Notes under the pieces: model-generated
What the model saw: the letters and a program-made list of their open reading frames with translations, nothing else
The model's database searches: none
What the model was told of the DNA's origin: nothing
Assembly: GCF_001424485.1 (NCBI RefSeq)
Contig: NZ_LMQC01000020.1
Span: forward strand, 462,949 to 526,948
Reading direction: 5' to 3'
Length of the DNA stretch: 64,000 bases
From: Modestobacter sp. Leaf380
GTDB lineage: Bacteria; Actinomycetota; Actinomycetes; Mycobacteriales; Geodermatophilaceae
Made by a program: the position numbers and the translations under genes
Part shown: piece after piece, positions 49,177-59,223 of the stretch
How the letters are laid out: each line of letters starts with the position of its first letter
How positions within the stretch are numbered: position 1 is the stretch's first letter

Positions 49177-49177
49177 C
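49161..49177. promoter_or_regulatory. Right TetR-type operator (perfect 17-bp palindrome)
   Basis: GTTGAGCAGTGCTCAAC is a perfect inverted repeat with a single central base, of typical TetR operator size, between the monooxygenase and SDR genes. The TetR gene of the same operon is the obvious candidate binder. Confidence 0.75.
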
Positions 49178-49210
49178 AGCGAGCGCGTCACCGTCGACGA
49201 GGAGTCCTCC

Positions 49211-50119
49211 ATGCCCCGCAGCAAGCGCAGCGCCCCACCCCTGGCCGGCCAGGTCGTGCTGATCACCGGCGCCGCCCGGGGCATCGGTGCCGAGCTCGCC
49301 CGCAAGGCCGCCGCACGCGGTGCCCGGCTGTCGCTCGTCGGCCTGGAGCCCGAGCTGCTGGCCGCCGTCGCCACGGAGCTGGGCCCCGAGCACCTGTGGG
49401 TCGAGGCCGACGTCACCGACGCCGACGCCATGGCCGCCGCCGTGCAGCGCACCGTGGACGTCTTCGGTGGCGTCGACGTCGTCGTCGCCAACGCCGGCAT
49501 CGCACCGATGAACACCGTGGCGACGGCGTCCGCGCGAGCCCTGGCGCGCACCATCGAGGTGAACCTGACCGGCGCGATGCTCACCGCGCACGCCGCGCTG
49601 CCCGAGATCACGAAGCGGCGCGGGCACGTGCTGCTGATCTCCTCCGCCGCGGCGTTCTCCGTGCTGCCGGGGCTGTCCGCCTACTGCGCCGCCAAGGCCG
49701 GGCTGGAGCGCTTCGGCGACGTGCTGCGCCTGGAGGTCGCCCACCGCGGGGTCAGCGTGGCCAGCGCGCACCCGGTCTGGATCGACACCGACATGGTGCG
49801 CGACACCAAGGCCGCACTGCCCACCTTCAAGGCCACCCTGGACCGGCTCCCCGGCCCGCTGGGCAGCTACACCTCGGTCTCGGACTGTGCCGACGCGCTG
49901 CTGCGCAACCTGGAGACCCGCGGCCGCCGGGTCTTCGTGCCCCGCTCCGTCGGCTTCTTCTCCGCCTGGCGGCAGGCCGTCATCGGCGCCGTGGGGGAGA
50001 GGGTCGTGCTCGCCCAGGCGAGGACCGCCGTCCCCCAGCTGGAGCAGGAGATCGCCGCCCTGGGCGGCGAGGAGTTCGGCGCGAACTCCGTCGAGCGGGG
50101 CCGGGCGCGCAGGGCCTGA
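49211..50119 (+). CDS. Short-chain dehydrogenase/reductase
   Basis: A 302-residue classical SDR. The cofactor motif TGAARGIG is at 19-26, the NAG motif at 94-96, and the catalytic Ser (SSAAAFS, about 144-150), Tyr158 and Lys162 (YCAAK) are present. A C-terminal extension of about 60 residues contains SVGFFSAWRQAVIGAVGERV, seen in longer SDRs that may associate with membranes. The ATG at 49211 follows AGGAG. It is divergent from the monooxygenase operon and shares its operators; oxidation of an alcohol to the ketone used by the monooxygenase is a reasonable role. Substrate unknown. Confidence 0.87.
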   Translation: MPRSKRSAPPLAGQVVLITGAARGIGAELARKAAARGARLSLVGLEPELLAAVATELGPEHLWVEADVTDADAMAAAVQRTVDVFGGVDVVVANAGIAPMNTVATASARALARTIEVNLTGAMLTAHAALPEITKRRGHVLLISSAAAFSVLPGLSAYCAAKAGLERFGDVLRLEVAHRGVSVASAHPVWIDTDMVRDTKAALPTFKATLDRLPGPLGSYTSVSDCADALLRNLETRGRRVFVPRSVGFFSAWRQAVIGAVGERVVLAQARTAVPQLEQEIAALGGEEFGANSVERGRARRA

Positions 50120-50159
50120 TCAGCCCGGCCCCGGTGTGGATGGACCTGCCCTGGTCAGG

Positions 50160-50657
50160 TCACCAGAGCCACCGGACGACCGTCACGAGTCCGATGACCA
50201 CCAATGCGATGAGAGCGATGGTGCTGACGAGGCAGCCGACGGTCCCGAGCGCCGACGCCAGGCGTGAGGGCCCGGGTGACCGGTCCGCCCGCCAGGTCAC
50301 CGGCCCGCCTGTCGCGGTCTCGGCTGCCGTCCGGAGCTCGACCAGTCGGTCGTGCGCCCACGGGCCTGCCGCGTCCTCCGGACCCGCCCACCGCATCGCC
50401 CGCATCCGGCGCACGGGTCCGGTGGTGGTACGGAGGAACGCGGCGACCTCGGCGTCGTCCCGGTCCTGGCAGAGGAAGGACCAGCGGCCGGCGTGGGCGG
50501 CGTCCCCCTCGGCCCGGTGGGCAGCCGCGAGTTCGGCGCGGACGTCGAGGCGGTGCGGGTAGCTCGAGACCAGCCCGCGCAACCGCTGCCGGGCTCGGGC
50601 CGGGTCGCCGGCGGCGAGTTCTGCGCGGGCGCGGGCGAGGGTCTGGTCGGCGGGCAC
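50160..50657 (-). CDS. DUF6584-like protein with C-terminal membrane helix
   Basis: A 165-residue protein. The N-terminal half is helical and TPR-like (TLARARAELAAGDPARARQRL, then AELAAAHRAEGDAAHAGRWSFL), a pattern I associate with actinobacterial DUF6584. A polar linker leads to one C-terminal transmembrane helix (LVSTIALIALVVIGLVTVV), suggesting a tail-anchored protein with its helical domain in the cytoplasm. The start is taken at GTG 50657 because a CAACCT box lies 6 bp before it and the family usually begins near this point; an in-frame GTG at 50708 would add 17 unconserved residues. The function is unknown. Confidence 0.7.
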   Translation of the reverse strand: MPADQTLARARAELAAGDPARARQRLRGLVSSYPHRLDVRAELAAAHRAEGDAAHAGRWSFLCQDRDDAEVAAFLRTTTGPVRRMRAMRWAGPEDAAGPWAHDRLVELRTAAETATGGPVTWRADRSPGPSRLASALGTVGCLVSTIALIALVVIGLVTVVRWLW

Positions 50658-50663
50658 CGGGAG

Positions 50664-50669
50664 AGGTTG
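50664..50669 (-). promoter_or_regulatory. Candidate -10 box (CAACCT) for the DUF6584-like gene
   Basis: CAACCT on the minus strand lies 6 bp before the GTG at 50657. It keeps A2 and T6 but not T1 of the consensus, so the call is tentative. Confidence 0.35.
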
Positions 50670-50712
50670 CCTCGTCCAGGGCCCGTGCGCACGCGGATTC
50701 CCGTCCACCGCC

Positions 50713-50718
50713 TACCGT
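50713..50718 (+). promoter_or_regulatory. -10 box (TACCGT) for the exoribonuclease gene
   Basis: TACCGT is 7 bp before the GTG at 50726 with no ribosome-binding site, the same hexamer as before the kinase at 3816. Confidence 0.6.
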
Positions 50719-50725
50719 CGCGGTC

Positions 50726-51208
50726 GTGCGGCGCTACTTCTACGACACCGAGTTCATCGAGGACGGCACGACGATCGACCTGGTGTCGATCGGCGTCGTC
50801 GACGAGACCGGGCGGGAGTTCTACGCCGTCTCCACCGAGTTCGACCCGGGCCGCGCCATCCCGTGGGTGCGCAGGAACGTGCTGGACAAGCTGCCGCCGC
50901 CGGCGGACAGGGCGTGGCGTACGCGGCGGCAGATCCGGGAGTCGCTGCTGGACTTCCTCACCGCCCCCGGCGAGGAGGTCCAGCTGTGGGCCTGGATCGC
51001 CGCCTACGACCACGTGGCGCTGTGCCAGCTGTGGGGCGCGATGCCCGCACTGCCGCGCTCGGTCCCGCGGTTCACCCACGAGCTCAAGCAGCGCTGGGAG
51101 GACGCCGGGTCCCCGCCCCTGCCGGCGAAGTCGCCCGAAGCCCACGACGCCCTGGTCGACGCCCGGCACGGGCTCGCGGTGTGGCAGCTGGTGCAGTCGC
51201 TGCGCTGA
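50726..51208 (+). CDS. 3'-5' exoribonuclease, Rv2179c-like (DEDDh fold)
   Basis: A 160-residue RNase T-like exonuclease. The first catalytic pair is in RRYFYDTEFIEDG (Asp-Thr-Glu), and the C-terminal EAHDALVDARHGLAVWQLV provides the HxxxxD of the DEDDh class. The size and the WIAAYDHVALCQLWG segment match the compact Rv2179c family, described as degrading RNA with 3' overhangs. It is encoded directly upstream of aroG in M. tuberculosis; here the NmrA-like gene is inserted between. The GTG start is supported by a TACCGT box. Only 3 bp separate its stop from the convergent gene. Confidence 0.87.
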   Translation: MRRYFYDTEFIEDGTTIDLVSIGVVDETGREFYAVSTEFDPGRAIPWVRRNVLDKLPPPADRAWRTRRQIRESLLDFLTAPGEEVQLWAWIAAYDHVALCQLWGAMPALPRSVPRFTHELKQRWEDAGSPPLPAKSPEAHDALVDARHGLAVWQLVQSLR

Positions 51209-51211
51209 TCC

Positions 51212-53570
<2,359 letters not shown>

Positions 53571-53581
53571 CCGCACGCCCT

Positions 53582-53614
53582 GCCCACCGGGTCCGCATGC
53601 CGGACCCGGTGGGC
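53582..53614 (+). terminator. Terminator downstream of aroG
   Basis: A perfect 14-bp stem (53582-53595 with 53601-53614) has a 5-nt loop and ends only 8 bp before the ltaE -10 box, insulating the two genes. Confidence 0.8.
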
Positions 53615-53621
53615 GGGCCGG

Positions 53622-53627
53622 TAGAAC
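53622..53627 (+). promoter_or_regulatory. Candidate -10 box (TAGAAC) for ltaE
   Basis: TAGAAC(T) lies 6 bp before the ltaE ATG. The sixth base is C instead of T, so the match is weaker than elsewhere. Confidence 0.4.
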
Positions 53628-53633
53628 TGGGGC

Positions 53634-54647
53634 ATGACGACGCCCCTGGTCGACCTGCGCTCCGACACCGTCACCCGGCCCACCCCGGGGATGCGCGCGG
53701 CGATGGCCGACGCCGAGGTCGGTGACGACGTCTACGGCGAGGACCCGCTCGTCAACGCCCTCGAGGAGCGCGTCGCCGCGCTCTTCGGGCACGAGGCGGC
53801 GCTCTTCGTGCCCTCCGGGACGATGGGCAACCAGATCGGCATGCGGCTGGTCTGCCAGCCCGGCCAGGAGGTCATCGGGGACGCCGACGCGCACGTCGTC
53901 ACCTACGAGATGGGCGCCGCGGCCGCCGTCTTCGGGCTGTCCACCCGCACCGTCGTCGGCCCCGGTGGACTGCTGGACGCCGACCAGTTGATCGCCCAGG
54001 TCCGCCCGAAGGGCGACTGGCACCTGACCGCGACCGCCGCGGTGGCCGTGGAGAACACGCACAACCGGGGTGGCGGCCGCGTCCAGCCGCTGGCCGAGCT
54101 GGAGGCGCTCTTCACCTGGTCCCGGGACGCCGACGTCGCCGTGCACCTGGACGGCGCCCGCATCTGGAACGCGCACGTCGCCTCCGGCGTGTCGCTGGAG
54201 ACCTACGGCCGGCTGGCCGACACGGCGTCGGTCTGCCTGTCCAAGGGCCTGGGCGCGCCGGTCGGGTCGGTGCTCGTCTCCTCCGCCGAGCGGATCGGCG
54301 AGGGCCGGCTGTGGCGCAAGCGCCTGGGCGGCGGGATGCGGCAGGCCGGGGTGCTGGCCGCGGCCGGGCTGTACGCCCTGGACCACCACCTGGACCGGCT
54401 CGCCGACGACCACGCCCGGGCCCGCGCGCTGGCCGACCGGCTGGGCGTGGACCCGGCGACCGTGCACACCAACATGGTCGTGCTGGACGGCGTCCCGGCG
54501 CCGATGGTGGCCGCGGCTGCCAAGGCCGAGGGCGTGCTGGTCAGCCAGGTCAGCCCCACCAGGATCCGGATGCTGACCCACCTGGACGTCGACGACGCCG
54601 CGGTGGAGCGGGCCGCGTCGGTGGTCGGCGAGCTGCTGCGGCGCTGA
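53634..54647 (+). CDS. ltaE: Low-specificity L-threonine aldolase
   Basis: A 337-residue PLP enzyme splitting threonine or allo-threonine into glycine and acetaldehyde. [15 protein letters not shown] at the N-terminus, the PLP-phosphate region [18 protein letters not shown] and the Schiff-base Lys204 ([11 protein letters not shown]) are all present. Its glycine product could feed the glycine cleavage system (gcvT is in the window). The ATG has no Shine-Dalgarno and a TAGAAC box 6 bp upstream. It ends 6 bp before the convergent nfo stop, without a hairpin. Confidence 0.94.
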   Translation: MTTPLVDLRSDTVTRPTPGMRAAMADAEVGDDVYGEDPLVNALEERVAALFGHEAALFVPSGTMGNQIGMRLVCQPGQEVIGDADAHVVTYEMGAAAAVFGLSTRTVVGPGGLLDADQLIAQVRPKGDWHLTATAAVAVENTHNRGGGRVQPLAELEALFTWSRDADVAVHLDGARIWNAHVASGVSLETYGRLADTASVCLSKGLGAPVGSVLVSSAERIGEGRLWRKRLGGGMRQAGVLAAAGLYALDHHLDRLADDHARARALADRLGVDPATVHTNMVVLDGVPAPMVAAAAKAEGVLVSQVSPTRIRMLTHLDVDDAAVERAASVVGELLRR

Positions 54648-54653
54648 CCTCGG

Positions 54654-55556
54654 TCAGGCGCGCGGGGCGGGCACCCGGTCGCGCAGGGCCTGCAGCACGG
54701 CGATGTCCCGGGCGTGGCCGTCCCAGGGCCCGGTGTCGGTGGCCATCGGCGTCTCCACCACGACGGGGACGCCGGCCACCGAGGGGTGGGCCAGCAGCTC
54801 GGCGAAGGGCTCCAGGCCGATCGACCCCTCGCCGATGGTGGCGTGCCGGTCGCGCAGCGAGCCGCGACCGTCGAGGCTGTCGTTGGCGTGCACGAGCCCG
54901 AGTCGGCCCGGTCCGACGGTGGCCTCGAGGGCGTCGAGGGTCGCGTGTGCCCCGCCCGGCGTGACGAGGTCGTGCCCGGCGGCCCAGGCGTGGCAGGTGT
55001 CCAGGCAGACGCCGAGCAGCGGGTGGTGCTCGAGGGCGTCGAAGTAGGGACCCAGGTCCTCCACGGTCGCCGCCAGCGCCCGCCCACCACCGGCCGTCGG
55101 CTCCACCAGCAGCCGGGGTGCGCCCTCGGGGAGTGCGGCGAGCACCGGGAGCAGTCGCTCGTGCAGCTGGCGCAGGGCCTGCTCGTAGCGGTCCTCACCG
55201 ACCGAGGAGCCCGCGTGCACGACCACCCCGGCGCAGCCCAGCTGTACCCCGCGGGCCAGGTCGGCGGCGACGGTGGCGACCGAGGCGTCCACCGTGGCCG
55301 CAGAGGGCGACCCGACGTTGACCAGGAACGGGGTGTGGATGAACGTCGGCACCCCGCGCTCCAGGCAGCCGGCGGTGAACGCGGCGTCCTGCCGGGGGTC
55401 TCCGGCCGAGCGCTTCCAGCCCCGCGGGTTGCCCACGAAGACCTGCACGGCCTGCGCGCCGACGGCATCGGTGTAGGCCAGGCCACCGGTGGCCAGGCCG
55501 CCCGCGACCGACACGTGCGCCCCGATGGGGGACACGCCGGGGAGGAGCGGGGTCAC
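54654..55556 (-). CDS. nfo: Deoxyribonuclease IV (AP endonuclease, Nfo family)
   Basis: A 300-residue TIM-barrel endonuclease that cuts DNA 5' to abasic sites in base-excision repair. Zinc-ligand positions are visible in GAHVSVAGG, FIHTPFLVNVG, VVHAGSSVGED, EPTAGGG, CLDTCHAWAAGHD and VHANDSL. The length is normal. The GTG start is 16 bp after the pknL stop, so the two share a transcript. The kinase-repair pairing is positional only. It is convergent with ltaE. Confidence 0.93.
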   Translation of the reverse strand: MTPLLPGVSPIGAHVSVAGGLATGGLAYTDAVGAQAVQVFVGNPRGWKRSAGDPRQDAAFTAGCLERGVPTFIHTPFLVNVGSPSAATVDASVATVAADLARGVQLGCAGVVVHAGSSVGEDRYEQALRQLHERLLPVLAALPEGAPRLLVEPTAGGGRALAATVEDLGPYFDALEHHPLLGVCLDTCHAWAAGHDLVTPGGAHATLDALEATVGPGRLGLVHANDSLDGRGSLRDRHATIGEGSIGLEPFAELLAHPSVAGVPVVVETPMATDTGPWDGHARDIAVLQALRDRVPAPRA

Positions 55557-55572
55557 GACGGGCGGGGGACGC

Positions 55573-57558
55573 TCACCCGAACGTCACCAGGATGGTCACC
55601 GACGTCCCCGGGTCCACCACGCTGCCGGCCCCCGGCGTCTGGCGCAGCACGGTGTCGCCGAAGAACTGGGTGACGTCGACGGTCAGCCCGGCGGCCTGGA
55701 GGGCGGCCGTGGCGGCGTCCTTGCTCTGCCCGACGACGTTGGGCACGGTGACCTGCACCGGGCCCTCGGACACCTGCAGGGTCACCGTGGCGCCGTAGGG
55801 CTGGTTGCCGCCGGGGCTCACCGCCATCACCTGGCCGGCGGACACCTCGTTGCTGCGCCCGGTGGACGTCTCGACTTCGAAGTCCAGGTCCTCCAGGGCG
55901 GCCCGGGCGTCGTCGGGGTCCATGCCCACCAGGTCGGGCACGTCGGCGGTGGCCGGGCCCACCGCGACGGTGAGCGTGACGGTGTCCCCGCGACGGAGCT
56001 CGGCGCCGGGCGCCGGCTCGATCGCGACCACGCCGCCGGCGGCCACCGAGTCGCTGCGGGTGTCGGCCGTGGCGACGACGAGGTCGCCGCCCAGGCCCTC
56101 GATCGCGGCCTGCACCTGGTCGGCGGGCTGGCCGAGGAGACCGGCGTCGACGGCGAAGCGCTCGGGTCCCTTGGAGACCACCAGCTGCACGTCGCTGCCG
56201 CGCACGGCGGACTGCCCGGCGTCGGGGTCGGCGGAGATGACGACCCCGGCCGGGACGTCCTCGCTGAACTGCTCGTCGGCCAGCACCGGGTCCAGGTCGG
56301 CCTCCTGCAGGAAGCCGATCGCCTGCTGCTGGCCCTGCCCGACCACCTCGGGGACGTCGGTCCAGCGCCCCGAGCCCAGCCACCAGCCGATCGCCCCGAT
56401 GGTCACGGCGAGCAGCAGCACGATGGTGATCGCGAACCGGGCCCGCCGACGGCGGATGTGCTGGGGGACGCCGGGGCGGGCAGCCGGCGGGCGGGGCGCC
56501 GTCTGGTGCACCGGGGGACGGCGTCCACCGACGGCCCCGGTGGGCGGCAGCGGCACCATCGCGGTGCGCCCGCCGCCCCGCTGGGCCTCCAGCACCTCGG
56601 TGCGCGGGTCGCCGCTGCCCGGCCGGGGCTGGGTGGGCCGGTTGGTCGGGCGCAGGGTGGCCGGGTTGACCGTCGTCCGGCCGGTGGGGACGGGGGTGCG
56701 GCCCAGGCCCAGGTCGCGGCGCAGGGCGTCGATCTCGGCCAGGAAGGCGCCGGCGTCCAGCGGCCGGGCGCCGGGGTCGCGGCGGGTGGTGCGGGCGACG
56801 AGCTCGTCGACCTGCCACGGCACGCTCGGGGTCTCCAGCGACGGGGCGGGCACGTCGTGGTGCACGTGCTGGTAGGCCACCGCCAGCGGGGTGTCCCCGG
56901 CGTAGGGCGGGTGGCCGGTGAGCAGCTCGTAGAGCACCACGCCGGCGGCGTAGACGTCGCTGCGGGCGTCCGAGCGGCCACGCTCCAGCTGCTCGGGGGA
57001 CAGGTAGGCGACGGTGCCGATGAGCACGCCGCCGGTGTGGCTGGTGTGCCCGGTGCCGGCGACGGCGCGGGCCAGCCCGAAGTCGGCGACCTTCACCTGG
57101 CCGTCGGTGGAGATCAGCACGTTCTCGGGCTTGACGTCGCGGTGCACGATGCCGGCCCGGTGGGCGGCGGTCAGCCCGGCGAGCACCGGCTCCAGCACGG
57201 CGAAGGCCTCGCCGACGGTGAGCCGGCCGCGGGCCTGCAGCAGGTCGCGCAGGGTGCGGCCGCGGACCAGCTCCATGACGAGGAAGACCAGGCCCTGGTC
57301 GGTGCCCTGGTCGCTGACGCTGACCACGTTGGGGTGGCTGAGCATCGCCGCGGCGCGGGCCTCCCGGGTGAACCGGTCGACGAACGCGGGGTCGCGGGCC
57401 AGGTGCTCCACCATGACCTTGACGGCCACCACCCGGTGCAGCCGGAGGTCGGTGGCGGCGTAGACGGTGGACATGCCGCCGCGCGCGACCCGTTCCTCGA
57501 GGCGGTAGCGCCCCTCCAGGACGAGCCCGACCACGGGGTCGGTCACGGCGGTGTCCAC
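55573..57558 (-). CDS. pknL: PASTA-domain serine/threonine protein kinase (PknL-like)
   Basis: A 661-residue membrane kinase. The kinase domain (about 18-280) is complete: glycine loop ARGGMSTVY, Lys47, HRDVKPEN with Asp141, DFG at 159-161 and a Thr-rich activation loop (TGHTSHTGG). A Pro-rich juxtamembrane region leads to one transmembrane helix (about 375-395), then four PASTA repeats (about 400-661) ending in VTILVTFG. PASTA domains sense peptidoglycan fragments or lipid II. Four repeats and the position next to an Rv2175c-like gene and aroG identify it as the PknL orthologue. The GTG start has TAGACT 7 bp upstream. Confidence 0.94.
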   Translation of the reverse strand: MDTAVTDPVVGLVLEGRYRLEERVARGGMSTVYAATDLRLHRVVAVKVMVEHLARDPAFVDRFTREARAAAMLSHPNVVSVSDQGTDQGLVFLVMELVRGRTLRDLLQARGRLTVGEAFAVLEPVLAGLTAAHRAGIVHRDVKPENVLISTDGQVKVADFGLARAVAGTGHTSHTGGVLIGTVAYLSPEQLERGRSDARSDVYAAGVVLYELLTGHPPYAGDTPLAVAYQHVHHDVPAPSLETPSVPWQVDELVARTTRRDPGARPLDAGAFLAEIDALRRDLGLGRTPVPTGRTTVNPATLRPTNRPTQPRPGSGDPRTEVLEAQRGGGRTAMVPLPPTGAVGGRRPPVHQTAPRPPAARPGVPQHIRRRRARFAITIVLLLAVTIGAIGWWLGSGRWTDVPEVVGQGQQQAIGFLQEADLDPVLADEQFSEDVPAGVVISADPDAGQSAVRGSDVQLVVSKGPERFAVDAGLLGQPADQVQAAIEGLGGDLVVATADTRSDSVAAGGVVAIEPAPGAELRRGDTVTLTVAVGPATADVPDLVGMDPDDARAALEDLDFEVETSTGRSNEVSAGQVMAVSPGGNQPYGATVTLQVSEGPVQVTVPNVVGQSKDAATAALQAAGLTVDVTQFFGDTVLRQTPGAGSVVDPGTSVTILVTFG

Positions 57559-57565
57559 GCCGGGG

Positions 57566-57571
57566 AGTCTA
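57566..57571 (-). promoter_or_regulatory. -10 box (TAGACT) for the pknL-nfo operon
   Basis: TAGACT on the minus strand is 7 bp before the pknL GTG, with no ribosome-binding site between. Confidence 0.6.
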
Positions 57572-57655
57572 CGAGCGCCCGCCGGGTGATCGGTCGAACG
57601 ACGCGGGGGCGCAGGTCACGGCCACGTCCCGTCTCCAGCTCCGCCCCCACCCGCC

Positions 57656-58792
57656 TCACCCGCTGCGCACCACCGTGTCGGGGGTCACCTCGGAGAGGGC
57701 GCCGAGGCCGCACAGCGCCATCGTGTGCGCCAGCTCCTCGCTGAGCCCGGCCAGCACGCGGGTCACCCCGGCGGCCCCGCCGGTGGCCAGGCCCCAGGTG
57801 GTCGGGCGGCCCAGGAAGACCGCGCGGGCGCCCAGGGCGAGGGCGGTGAGGACGTCGGAGCCGGTCCGGACGCCGCCGTCGGCGTAGACCTCGACGTCGG
57901 AGCCGTCGGGCGCGGTCTCACCGCGCACGGCGGTGACCACCTCGGGCAGGGCGTGCGCGCTGGCCACGGCCGGGTCGACCTGCCGGCCCCCGTGGGTGGA
58001 CACCCACACGGCCGAGGCGCCGGCCTGCACGCACCGGGCGGCGTCGTCCCCGCGCAGGACGCCCTTGACGACCACCGGGAGCCCGGACAGCTCGGCGTAG
58101 CGGCCGATGTCGTCGAAGGTCCAGGTGGCGCTGGCATTGGCGGAGAGCTCCGGCCGGTCCTCGGCGGTGGGGTGGTTGGCCATCCGGAGGTCCGCCGGCA
58201 GCGCGAAGTCGTGCACCAGGTCCCGGCGGCGGCGGCCCAGCAGCGGCAGGTCCACGGTCAGGACGAGCGCCCGGTAGCCGGCCTCCCCGGCCCGGCGGGC
58301 GAGCTCGGCGGTGTGCGCGGGGGAGTGCAGCCGGTACAGCTGGTACCACTTCGGGCTCTCCGGCTCGACCGCGGCGACCTCCTCCACGGTGTGGTTGGCG
58401 CTGGTGGACACGCACATCAGCGACCCGGTGGCGCCGGCGCCCCGGGCGGTGGCCAGCTCGCCCTCGGGGTGCGCCATGCCCTGGTAGGCCCACGGCGCGA
58501 CGCCGACCGGGGTGGCCACCGGGCTGCCCAGCAGCGTGGTGGACAGGTCGACGTCGTCCACGCCGCGCAGCACCCGGGGGCGCAGCCGCCAGGACCGCCA
58601 GGCCTCCGGGGCCTCCCGCAGCGTGGTCTCGGTCTCGGCCCCGCCGGCGTAGTAGTCGTAGACCGAGGGTTCCAGGACCGCGCGCGCCTGGGCCTCCAGG
58701 CGGACCAGGTCCAGGAACGGCGGCTCGCGGTCGACGTCGTCGGGGAGGGGCTCCTCGCCGGCCTCCCGGCGACGCTGGGTCAGGCGGCTCAT
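57656..58792 (-). CDS. FMN-dependent alpha-hydroxy-acid dehydrogenase/oxidase
   Basis: A 378-residue TIM-barrel flavoenzyme of the lactate/glycolate/mandelate oxidase family. SVYDYYAGGAETETTLRE at the start, ATPVGVAPWAYQGMAHPEGE, KWYQLY, VLTVDLPLLGRRRRD, VVKGVLRGDDAARCV, the active-site His/Arg in STHGGRQVDP, and ADGGVRTGSDVLTALALGA are all as expected. The electron acceptor (oxygen or quinone) and the substrate are not evident. The ATG start is only 23 bp from the divergent Rv2175c-like start. It separates that gene from pknL, which are neighbours in mycobacteria. Confidence 0.9.
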   Translation of the reverse strand: MSRLTQRRREAGEEPLPDDVDREPPFLDLVRLEAQARAVLEPSVYDYYAGGAETETTLREAPEAWRSWRLRPRVLRGVDDVDLSTTLLGSPVATPVGVAPWAYQGMAHPEGELATARGAGATGSLMCVSTSANHTVEEVAAVEPESPKWYQLYRLHSPAHTAELARRAGEAGYRALVLTVDLPLLGRRRRDLVHDFALPADLRMANHPTAEDRPELSANASATWTFDDIGRYAELSGLPVVVKGVLRGDDAARCVQAGASAVWVSTHGGRQVDPAVASAHALPEVVTAVRGETAPDGSDVEVYADGGVRTGSDVLTALALGARAVFLGRPTTWGLATGGAAGVTRVLAGLSEELAHTMALCGLGALSEVTPDTVVRSG

Positions 58793-58798
58793 GGCACC

Positions 58799-58804
58799 GA
58801 CCTA
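58799..58804 (-). promoter_or_regulatory. Candidate -10 box (TAGGTC) for the alpha-hydroxy-acid oxidase
   Basis: TAGGTC on the minus strand lies 6 bp before the ATG at 58792. The last base departs from TAnnnT. It overlaps the opposite-facing box by 2 bp. Confidence 0.4.
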
Positions 58805-58808
58805 AGCT
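58803..58808 (+). promoter_or_regulatory. -10 box (TAAGCT) for the Rv2175c-like gene
   Basis: TAAGCT lies 7 bp before the GTG at 58816, with no ribosome-binding site, inside a 23-bp divergent intergenic region. Confidence 0.6.
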
Positions 58809-58815
58809 CACCCCC

Positions 58816-59139
58816 GTGGAGACGTACACCCCCCAGGAGGTCGCGCAGCTGATCGGCGTGTCGGCCAACCGGGTACGACAGCTCATCAACGACGGCAAGC
58901 TGCTGGCGGTCCCCGGCAGCGGGCGCGGCAAGATCCCGCAGGACTTCATCCTGGACGGGGAGGTCCTGCGACACCTGCCCGGCCTGGTGACCCTGCTCCA
59001 GGACGGTGGGTACACCGAGGAGGAGCTCTTCGACTGGCTGTTCCGCGAGGACGACTCGCTGCCCGGCACCCCCGTGCAGGCGCTGCGCGACGACCGGCAC
59101 ACCGAGGTCACCCGGCGGGCGCAGGCCCTCGCGTTCTGA
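58816..59139 (+). CDS. Rv2175c-family DNA-binding protein (likely PknL substrate)
   Basis: A 107-residue protein: an N-terminal helix-turn-helix of excisionase/MerR-like type (YTPQEVAQLIGVSANRVRQLI) and a C-terminal helical part (LVTLLQDGGYTEEELFDWLF, DDSLPGTPVQALRD). In M. tuberculosis Rv2175c is phosphorylated by PknL on an N-terminal threonine, which abolishes DNA binding. Here the N-terminus is METYTPQE with one candidate threonine at position 3 and another at 5. The genomic target is unknown. The GTG start has TAAGCT 7 bp upstream. The 84 bp after its stop are a G/C/T-rich low-complexity stretch without a clear gene. Confidence 0.87.
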   Translation: METYTPQEVAQLIGVSANRVRQLINDGKLLAVPGSGRGKIPQDFILDGEVLRHLPGLVTLLQDGGYTEEELFDWLFREDDSLPGTPVQALRDDRHTEVTRRAQALAF

Positions 59140-59223
59140 GTCCCGCGTCCTGGGTCCCGGGTCCTGCGTTCCCGGGGCCGGGTCCCGGGGAGCTGGGCTC
59201 CCGGGGGCTGGGCCCCGCCCGGC

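Noticed and set aside
55489..57744. A 751-codon plus-strand open frame opposite pknL
   Set aside because: Antisense shadow; low-complexity composition and no start signal.
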